A stretch of DNA of 6,031 bases from Anaerolineales bacterium. GTDB taxonomy: Bacteria > Chloroflexota > Anaerolineae > B4-G1 > DUEL01. Below the pieces are notes generated by a model. The model saw nothing but the letters and a program-made list of their open reading frames with translations, searched no databases and was not told where the DNA came from. The stretch is taken from assembly GCA_015662065.1 (NCBI GenBank), contig DQUX01000334.1:1-6031 (forward strand), in the 5' to 3' direction. A program made the position numbers and the translations under genes. This document shows, piece after piece, positions 1 to 4,971 of the stretch (the first letter of the stretch is position 1; each line of letters starts with the position of its first letter).

Positions 1-3
1 CCA

Positions 4-1182
4 ATGGACCTGTTCACGAAGTGTCGGGCGTTTACCCAAGCTAAGGAACTTCGTGCCATTGGCCTTTATCCTTATTTCATTCCCCTTACCGACAGCGAGG
101 GCCCGGTGGCCTGGGTGGGGGACCACCGTCTCATCATGGTTGGTTCCAACAATTATCTGGGCCTCACGATGCATCCAAAGGTACGGGAGGCGGCACGGGA
201 GGCCATCCGGCGGTATGGGACCAGTTGTACCGGCTCCCGTTTTCTCAACGGCACGCTGGAGTTGCACCTGGAGCTGGAACGTCGTCTGGCGGAGTTTGTG
301 GGGAAGGAGGCGGCGTTGGTCTTCTCCACCGGCTACCAGACCAACGTAGGGACGATCTCGGCGCTGGTGGGGCGGGGGGATTTCGTGGTGACGGATAAGG
401 AGGACCATGCCAGCATTCTGGATGGCTGTCGCCTCTCCTTTGGCCAGATGCGTCGCTTCCCCCACAACGACACCGCGGGGTTGGAGCGGGTGCTGTCGCG
501 CCTGCCGGAGGAGGCCGGCCGGCTGGTCGTGGTGGACGGGGTCTTTAGCATGGGAGGCGACATTGCCCCCCTGCCCGAGCTGGTCGCTGTCTGTCGGAAG
601 TACAACGCCCGGCTGATGGTGGACGATGCTCACTCCGTTGGCGTGCTGGGCGAGGGTCGGGGGACGGCGGCGCACTTCGGCGTGACCGATCAGGTAGACC
701 TGATTATGGGCACTTTCAGCAAGTCCTTTGCCAGCCTGGGGGGCTTCATCGCTGGCGACGCCGATGTCATCCACTACATCCAGCACCACGCCCGCTCCCT
801 CATCTTCAGCGCCAGCATCGTCCCGGCCAACGCCGCCGCCGCCCTGGCCGCGCTGGAGGTGATGATCGAGGAGCCCCATCGAGCGCAGCGGGTGATAGAG
901 ATCGGCGATCGGATGCGGCAGGGGTTTCGGGACCTGGGCTTCGACGTGGGCGACAGCCAGACCCCCATCGTGCCGGTCGTTTTCGGAGAGGATATGCTGA
1001 CCTTCCGGGCGTGGAAGATGCTCTTCGACGGGGGGGTCTACACCAACCCGGTCATCTCCCCGGCGGTGCCCGAGGGGCAGGCTCTCCTGCGCACGTCGTA
1101 CATGGCCACCCACACCGACGAGCACCTGGACTTTGTGCTGGAGGCGTTTGCGAAGGTGGGACGGGCGCTGGGGGTTATCTAG
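4..1182 (+). CDS. Alpha-oxoamine synthase, serine palmitoyltransferase-like (PLP-dependent)
   Basis: This is a 392-residue cytosolic PLP enzyme of the alpha-oxoamine synthase family, which condenses an amino acid with an acyl-CoA and releases CO2. Visible motifs are GSNNYLGL (47-54), GSRFLNGT (77-84), STGYQTN (108-114), DHASILDG with the PLP-stacking His135, the VDDAH motif (Asp207 and His210), and GTFSKS with the Schiff-base Lys240. The combination GSR-LNGT, FSTGY and GTFSKS matches bacterial serine palmitoyltransferase better than 2-amino-3-ketobutyrate CoA ligase (RFICGT type) or 8-amino-7-oxononanoate synthase. I therefore infer serine plus a long-chain acyl-CoA as likely substrates and 3-ketosphinganine as product; biotin synthesis or threonine breakdown remain possible. 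The length is normal for the family. The ATG at 4 suits the family's N-terminus, but only three bases lie upstream, so neither a ribosome site nor an earlier start can be judged. It is convergent with the MATE gene and overlaps it by 4 nt. Family call is near certain; the serine palmitoyltransferase call is moderate. Confidence 0.93.
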   Translation: MDLFTKCRAFTQAKELRAIGLYPYFIPLTDSEGPVAWVGDHRLIMVGSNNYLGLTMHPKVREAAREAIRRYGTSCTGSRFLNGTLELHLELERRLAEFVGKEAALVFSTGYQTNVGTISALVGRGDFVVTDKEDHASILDGCRLSFGQMRRFPHNDTAGLERVLSRLPEEAGRLVVVDGVFSMGGDIAPLPELVAVCRKYNARLMVDDAHSVGVLGEGRGTAAHFGVTDQVDLIMGTFSKSFASLGGFIAGDADVIHYIQHHARSLIFSASIVPANAAAALAALEVMIEEPHRAQRVIEIGDRMRQGFRDLGFDVGDSQTPIVPVVFGEDMLTFRAWKMLFDGGVYTNPVISPAVPEGQALLRTSYMATHTDEHLDFVLEAFAKVGRALGVI

Positions 1183-2555
1183 ACCTCCGTCCGCTTCCAC
1201 CGCCCTAGGCGGAACCAGAGGGCAAAGAGCAGGCCGTTGGCCAGGTTGGCAATGGCCCGGCCCCACCAGATACCGGTGGTCCCCAGCAGCAGCCAGCGGG
1301 AGAGGCCGTAGGAGAGAGGAAGCTCCATCCCCCACAGGGTGAGCAGGTTGACCGCCATCGCGGGTACCGTGTTGCCCGCCCCGTCGAACCCCCGCGCCAG
1401 CGCCACGCCCACCGCGCTGGCGACCAGTGTGGGAGCGATAAGGCGCAGACACTCGACGCCGAACCCCACCACCTCGGGGGTGGGATCGAACAGGGCCACC
1501 AGGGGACGGGCGAAGGCGAAGAGAAGGCCCGCCGCCACGGCCATATATCCGGCGGAGTAGCCGCTTACCCACCAGGCGCTCCGCTCCGCCCGCCGGGGCT
1601 TGCGCGCTCCCAGGTTCTGCCCCACCAACGTCGCGGCGGCATTGCCCAGCCCGAAGGCCGGGATGAGGGCGATCAAGAGCATCCGGTTTGCTACCCCGTA
1701 CCCCGCCATAGCGAACGTGCCGTAGGCCCCGATCAGCCCCACGATGACCAGCCGGGAGGAGGAGCGCAGGGTCATCTGGACTGTGCTGGGCAGGGCGATG
1801 CGGATGATACGGCCCATCAGGGGGAGATCCGGCCGCAGGTTCCGCAGGTTGATGCCAATGCGCGCCCGACCGCGCAGGAGGACCGCCATCTGTAGCGCTA
1901 GGCCCGCCCCGAAGCCCAGGACGAAGGCCCAGGCGGAGCCGGTGACCCCCAACGCCGGCAGGGGGCCCCACCCGAAGACCAACGCCGGCTCCAGCAGGAC
2001 AGTGGTGGCCGTGACCAGGAAGAGCACCACCATCGCCATCCGGGCCTCCCCCGCGCCGCGAAGCATAGCGTTGATGACAAAGACCAGGATGAGGGTGAAC
2101 ATCCCCCCGAATGCGACCCGGAGGTAGGCCAATCCCAGGGGCAGCACATCGGTGCCGGCCCCCAACAGCACCAGAAGCGGGCGGGCCAAGGCCAGCCCCA
2201 GACCGCCCAGCCCCAGCGATACGATGAATCCCAGGAGGATGGTCTGCCAGGTGGCGTGCTCCGCCGCCGCCCGGTTCCGCTCGCCGACCCGTCGGGCTAC
2301 CACCGCCATCCCGCCAATGCCCAGCCCGTTGGCCAGGCTGTTGACCACCCAGCGGATGGTGATGCTGATGGTCACCGCCGCCAGCGCCGCCGACCCCAAC
2401 TGCCCGACCCAGTAGGTGTCCAGCACCTGGGTCACGTTGAGGATGCCGGTCTCCAGCATCATCGGCAGGGCCAGGTGCCAGATGCTCCCGTGCAGGCTGC
2501 CGCCGGTGAGGTCCCGGCCTCCCGGTGTGTGCGCGTTGGTCTCTTGGGTATCTAT
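1179..2555 (-). CDS. MATE-family multidrug/cation efflux transporter
   Basis: This is an inner-membrane MATE antiporter, a family that exports drugs or metabolites in exchange for Na+ or H+. The protein is dominated by hydrophobic helices, consistent with the usual 12. Counting from the ATG at 2462 it shows DTYWVGQLG (15-23), then the paired half-repeat motifs ARRVGERNRAAAEHA (56-70) and GQNLGARKPRRAE (281-293), which reflect the two-fold pseudo-symmetry of the family. From that ATG the protein has 427 residues and begins inside helix 1. The same frame stays open upstream and encodes GSIWHLALPMM, a typical MATE N-terminus, so the true start is upstream. No in-frame ATG, GTG or TTG exists there before the stop codon at about 2661. 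An AGGAGG (2566-2561) lies 5 nt before an in-frame ATA (2555-2553), which would give a 458-residue protein of normal length. I use that as the start; it is an inference. The gene follows the RACo-like gene after 28 nt and is probably co-transcribed. Substrate unknown. Confidence 0.9.
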   Translation of the reverse strand: MDTQETNAHTPGGRDLTGGSLHGSIWHLALPMMLETGILNVTQVLDTYWVGQLGSAALAAVTISITIRWVVNSLANGLGIGGMAVVARRVGERNRAAAEHATWQTILLGFIVSLGLGGLGLALARPLLVLLGAGTDVLPLGLAYLRVAFGGMFTLILVFVINAMLRGAGEARMAMVVLFLVTATTVLLEPALVFGWGPLPALGVTGSAWAFVLGFGAGLALQMAVLLRGRARIGINLRNLRPDLPLMGRIIRIALPSTVQMTLRSSSRLVIVGLIGAYGTFAMAGYGVANRMLLIALIPAFGLGNAAATLVGQNLGARKPRRAERSAWWVSGYSAGYMAVAAGLLFAFARPLVALFDPTPEVVGFGVECLRLIAPTLVASAVGVALARGFDGAGNTVPAMAVNLLTLWGMELPLSYGLSRWLLLGTTGIWWGRAIANLANGLLFALWFRLGRWKRTEV

Positions 2556-2560
2556 GTCTG

Positions 2561-2566
2561 CCTCCT
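2561..2566 (-). promoter_or_regulatory. Ribosome binding site that decides the MATE start
   Basis: On the - strand AGGAGG is followed by the 5-nt spacer CAGAC and then ATA at 2555-2553, in frame with the MATE protein. This is the only strong Shine-Dalgarno sequence between the RACo-like stop and the first in-frame ATG at 2462, which itself has no usable site close in front of it. The spacing is what would be expected if the ATA were an ATG. Confidence 0.6.
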
Positions 2567-2583
2567 GGCCTCCCGCCTTATCG

Positions 2584-4392
2584 TCACTTGTTGCCCGTGA
2601 GGCGCAGCGCTTGCGTGAATCGTTCCTGGAAGTTGGGGTGTACGGTCAGCTCGACGTACTCTACCCGACGGGCGATGCGGGCTGCCCGTTCCCGCTCCGC
2701 TTGGGAGACCAGCGCCATCCGCGCGCCGGTCCCGGCCACGTTCCCCACCTGTTCGAACCGTTCCAGGGGGATCGCGGGCAACATCCCGATGAAGACCGCC
2801 CCTTTTGTGTCAATGTAGGTGCCGAAAGCCCCGGCCACGATCACCCGCTGGACCTCATCCTCCTGTATCCCCGCTTCCTCCAAAAGCACCTGCCATCCGG
2901 CAGCGATGGCCGCTTTGGCCAGTTGGACCTCGCTCACGTCCTTGCGGCTGAGGGTGATGGCCTGCCCTAGCCCGGAGGTCTCCGCCGGGACCAGGGCGAA
3001 CTCCGGCCCGTATTGGCCCGGGTGCACCCGAGGGTCCGCCGCCATCCTGCCCCGATCGCCGAGCACCCCCGCCCGACGCAGCTCGGCCACCGCGTCCAGG
3101 ATCCCCGAGCCGCAGATGCCTACCGGCGGCCGGCCCTCCACCGCCTCCCAGAAGACCTCCCCTCCGATGAGCCGCACCCGCTCGATGGCCCCGGGTGCCG
3201 CCCGCATGCCGAAGCGTATATGGGCCCCCTCGAAGGCCGGACCGGAGGCGGTGGAGCATGAAAGGAGCCGTCCGTTCGCCGCCAGGCAGATCTCCGTGTT
3301 CGTGCCGATGTCCAGGAGCAGCGTGGGGACGTCCGCCTCATTCGTCCGCGTCGCCAGCAGCGCCGCCACGTGGTCCGCTCCCACGAATCCGGCCACGTTG
3401 GGCAGTAGGTAGATCACCGCCCCAGGGGCCAGGTCCAGCCCTACCTCCCGCGCTCGAACCTCCAGCGGCCCGCTCTCCACCGGCACGTAGGGGGCCAGCC
3501 CCAGGGACCGGGTGGGGAGGCCCAGGAAGAGGTGGTGCATAGCTGTATTCCCCACCACCACTGCCTCCACCACCTGGTCTGTCTGGGCCTCGGCCTCGGT
3601 GCAGAGACGTTGCAGGAGGTCGCCGATCCCCCTCGCCGCCGCTTCCTGCAGCCGTCGGGCTCCCTCCGGCTCCTGCATCCCGTAGGTGATGCGGGCCATC
3701 ACGTCCTCGCCATAGGCGAGTTGGGGGTTCATCTCCCCCGCCGATGCCAGCGTCCGTCCTGTCTCCAGATCCAGCAGGTAACCGGCCAGCTTGGTCGTCC
3801 CCAGGTCCACCGCCAGTCCCAGGAGGGGGGTGTCCGGCGGCAGCAGCGCCACCACCTCGTCGCCCCGGACGGCCGCCCGTGCCCGCCAGCCCCATTCCCT
3901 CAGGCGGGAGGGGGTTGTCTGCAGCACCGCCAGGTCGAAGCGGACGGCCCGGCCCAGTTTCTCCCGCAGGCGGGCCGCATCGGAGCGCGGGTCTGCCAGG
4001 CTGGCCGGGTCCAGCTCCAGGTCGTGGGCGACCACCTCCGGGTCCGGCGCGACGGGGGTCTGTCGGCCCTCCACCTGAACGCGCTGGCTGGCGGTGAGGG
4101 AGTCGGGGGGGATCAGGACATGCAGGTCGGCCAGGACCTGGGCCTGGCAGGCCAGGCGGGCTCCCCGGCCAAGCTCTGCCGCGTCCAATCTCTCCGTCTC
4201 GGTGGAGGTCGGCGGGGAGAGGGCGGTGCGGCTTTCAGGGGGGATCACCACCCGGCAGGTCCCGCAGGCCCCCAGCCCGCCGCAGACGCCGCTGAGGCCC
4301 ACGCCCAGTCGGCGGGCGGCCTCCAGCAAGGTGGTGCCCCTGGGGAGCCGGCCTTTGCGGCCCAGGGGCTGGAAGATGATAGTTACGCTCAT
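2584..4392 (-). CDS. RACo-like corrinoid activation protein: 2Fe-2S ferredoxin plus ASKHA ATPase
   Basis: This is a 602-residue cytosolic protein of the reductive activator of corrinoid proteins type (DUF4445-like C-terminal region). Known members use ATP hydrolysis to drive electron transfer from their 2Fe-2S cluster onto an inactive Co(II) corrinoid protein, restoring Co(I) for methyl transfer. The N-terminal domain (about 1-95) has plant-type ferredoxin ligands Cys37, Cys43, Cys46 and Cys82 in C-x5-C-x2-C...C spacing. A linker region (about 100-185) precedes an ASKHA domain with VDLGTTKLAGY (195-205), GNTAMHHLFLG (281-291), DIGTNTEI (361-368), GICGSGILDAV (425-435), VAGAFGTYID (519-528) and GNVAGTGARMA (550-560). 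The start at 4392 is chosen because MSVTIIFQP begins the ferredoxin fold. The same frame is open upstream into the repeat array as far as 4755, but that adds 121 low-complexity residues made largely from repeat sequence. Its ATG overlaps the small gene's stop as ATGA, and GGAGGA abuts the ATG, so translational coupling is likely. The corrinoid partner is not in the window. Confidence 0.93.
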   Translation of the reverse strand: MSVTIIFQPLGRKGRLPRGTTLLEAARRLGVGLSGVCGGLGACGTCRVVIPPESRTALSPPTSTETERLDAAELGRGARLACQAQVLADLHVLIPPDSLTASQRVQVEGRQTPVAPDPEVVAHDLELDPASLADPRSDAARLREKLGRAVRFDLAVLQTTPSRLREWGWRARAAVRGDEVVALLPPDTPLLGLAVDLGTTKLAGYLLDLETGRTLASAGEMNPQLAYGEDVMARITYGMQEPEGARRLQEAAARGIGDLLQRLCTEAEAQTDQVVEAVVVGNTAMHHLFLGLPTRSLGLAPYVPVESGPLEVRAREVGLDLAPGAVIYLLPNVAGFVGADHVAALLATRTNEADVPTLLLDIGTNTEICLAANGRLLSCSTASGPAFEGAHIRFGMRAAPGAIERVRLIGGEVFWEAVEGRPPVGICGSGILDAVAELRRAGVLGDRGRMAADPRVHPGQYGPEFALVPAETSGLGQAITLSRKDVSEVQLAKAAIAAGWQVLLEEAGIQEDEVQRVIVAGAFGTYIDTKGAVFIGMLPAIPLERFEQVGNVAGTGARMALVSQAERERAARIARRVEYVELTVHPNFQERFTQALRLTGNK

Positions 4393-4553
4393 TCCTCCGG
4401 CACCGGCGCGGCGGGGCTGACACGGCGGATTTTCTCGATCAGCCGCTCCCGCTCGGCCGGATCGGTCGTCTGCGCCAGCCGCTGGCGCAGGTAGCGCAGC
4501 TTCCGCTTCCGTCGCCGTCGTCGAGCCAGTTTGCGATCCTTTTCTGTCCGCAT
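4389..4553 (-). CDS. Small highly basic protein coupled to the RACo-like gene
   Basis: This gene encodes 54 residues, 20 of them Arg or Lys. An N-terminal basic run (KLARRRRRKRKLR, 8-20) leads into an amphipathic, probably helical part (DPAERERLIEKIRR, 31-44) and a proline-containing acidic tail (SPAAPVPEE). There is no signal peptide or membrane segment. The ATG at 4553 is preceded by GAGGAG with a 5-nt spacer, a strong ribosome site. A longer reading from an ATG at 4658 (89 residues) would start inside the repeat array and is rejected. The stop codon overlaps the RACo-like start (ATGA), so the two are probably translated together. I recall small uncharacterised proteins with an ERxRLIEKIRRISP-like C-terminal motif (possibly the DUF6800 family), but cannot verify this here. 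The basic run could bind nucleic acid or an acidic partner protein; function unknown. The strong ribosome site and 4-nt overlap make it a credible gene. Confidence 0.78.
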   Translation of the reverse strand: MRTEKDRKLARRRRRKRKLRYLRQRLAQTTDPAERERLIEKIRRVSPAAPVPEE

Positions 4554-4558
4554 ACTTT

Positions 4559-4564
4559 CTCCTC
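4559..4564 (-). promoter_or_regulatory. Ribosome binding site of the small basic protein gene
   Basis: GAGGAG on the - strand lies 5 nt (AAAGT) before the ATG at 4553-4551. It supports the 54-residue start over the upstream in-frame ATG within the repeat at 4658, which has only a weak GGCGGG in front of it. Confidence 0.75.
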
Positions 4565-4589
4565 TGTTGACGCAGAAACTCGCCACTAT

Positions 4590-4919
4590 GCTCTGAGGGG
4601 GTCTGCGACCCCCGACTTGGGCTGAAAAAGGTAGTCTCCGGCCGGAGACGCGGGTCATAGACCCGCCGGGAGCCTGACTTCACTGTGCTCTGAGGGGGTC
4701 TGCGACCCCCGACTTGGGCTGAGAACGGTAGCCTCCGGCCGGAGACGCGGGTCATAGACCCGCCGGGAGCCTGACTTCACTGTGCTCTGAGGGGGTCTGT
4801 GACCCCCGACTTGGGCCGAAAAAGGTAGCCTCCGGCCGGAGACGCGGGTCATAGACCCGCCGGGAGCCTGACTTCACTGTGCTCTGAGGGGGTCTGCGAC
4901 CCCCGACTTGGGCCGAAAA
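4590..4919. repeat. 97-bp tandem repeat array: 3 full units plus a 39-bp partial unit
   Basis: Units run 4590-4686, 4687-4783, 4784-4880 and a partial 4881-4919. The period is exactly 97 bp and full units differ from each other at only 3-4 positions. Each full unit holds three dyads. In unit 1 they are: gggggtc-tgc-gaccccc (4597-4613); the 16-bp palindrome gtctccggccggagac (4634-4649), whose outer pair is changed to g/c-c in units 2 and 3; and gcgggtc-ata-gacccgc (4650-4666). The first and third share the core GGGTC-N3-GACCC. The partial unit keeps only the first dyad. There are no variable spacers. The array lies between the HtrA stop and the small-protein gene, both on the - strand. No hairpin is followed by a T run on either strand, so these are not classic intrinsic terminators. 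It may be a local expansion of a dispersed intergenic element of the REP/BIME kind; origin unknown. Confidence 0.97.
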
Positions 4920-4938
4920 TTGTCAAGCTACTCAGACT

Positions 4939-4967
4939 ATTGTACCGTGGGTTGCGCGGGGGGGCAA
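4939..4967 (-). promoter_or_regulatory. Candidate sigma-70-type promoter for the small protein/RACo/MATE operon
   Basis: On the - strand TTGCCC (4967-4962) and TACAAT (4944-4939) are separated by 17 nt. These match the TTGACA and TATAAT consensus at 4 and 5 of 6 positions. The site begins just 5 nt past the HtrA stop codon, in the only AT-richer patch of the intergenic region. Transcription would start near 4932 and give a leader of roughly 380 nt containing the whole repeat array before the small gene. One such match can arise by chance; the placement is the main support. Confidence 0.4.
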
Positions 4968-4971
4968 GAGT

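Larger units (their letters stand above)
4554..4971. other. 418-nt intergenic region between HtrA and the small-protein gene
   Basis: I see no credible gene here. From right to left it holds the candidate - strand promoter, the partial and full 97-bp repeat units, and about 36 nt of unique sequence with the ribosome site of the small gene. Open frames on the - strand cross the repeats from an identical ATG in each full unit, but they switch frame from unit to unit (97 is not a multiple of 3) and are repeat translation rather than conserved protein. Confidence 0.85.

Noticed and set aside
2552..2587. 11-codon leader peptide starting with GTG overlapping the RACo-like stop
   Set aside because: No ribosome site before the GTG and no recognisable leader features; kept only as a possible coupling element in the MATE start finding.
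3532..4494. Long + strand open frame of 320 codons
   Set aside because: It is antisense to the RACo-like gene, has low-complexity Gln/Gly/Arg/Pro-rich composition and matches no family; it is a shadow produced by high GC.
4597..4666. Repeat hairpins as intrinsic terminators for HtrA or other genes
   Set aside because: Neither strand has a T run after any of the stems.
4393..4755. N-terminal extension of the RACo-like protein to 723 residues
   Set aside because: The extra 121 residues come from repeat DNA and from the small gene read in another frame; the ferredoxin domain begins at the ATG at 4392.
4590..4919. CRISPR-like array
   Set aside because: The whole 97-bp unit repeats, with no variable spacers and no cas genes nearby.
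4921..4926. TTGACA on the - strand as a -35 box
   Set aside because: A perfect -35 hexamer, but at 16-18 nt downstream there is only GC-rich repeat sequence and no plausible -10.
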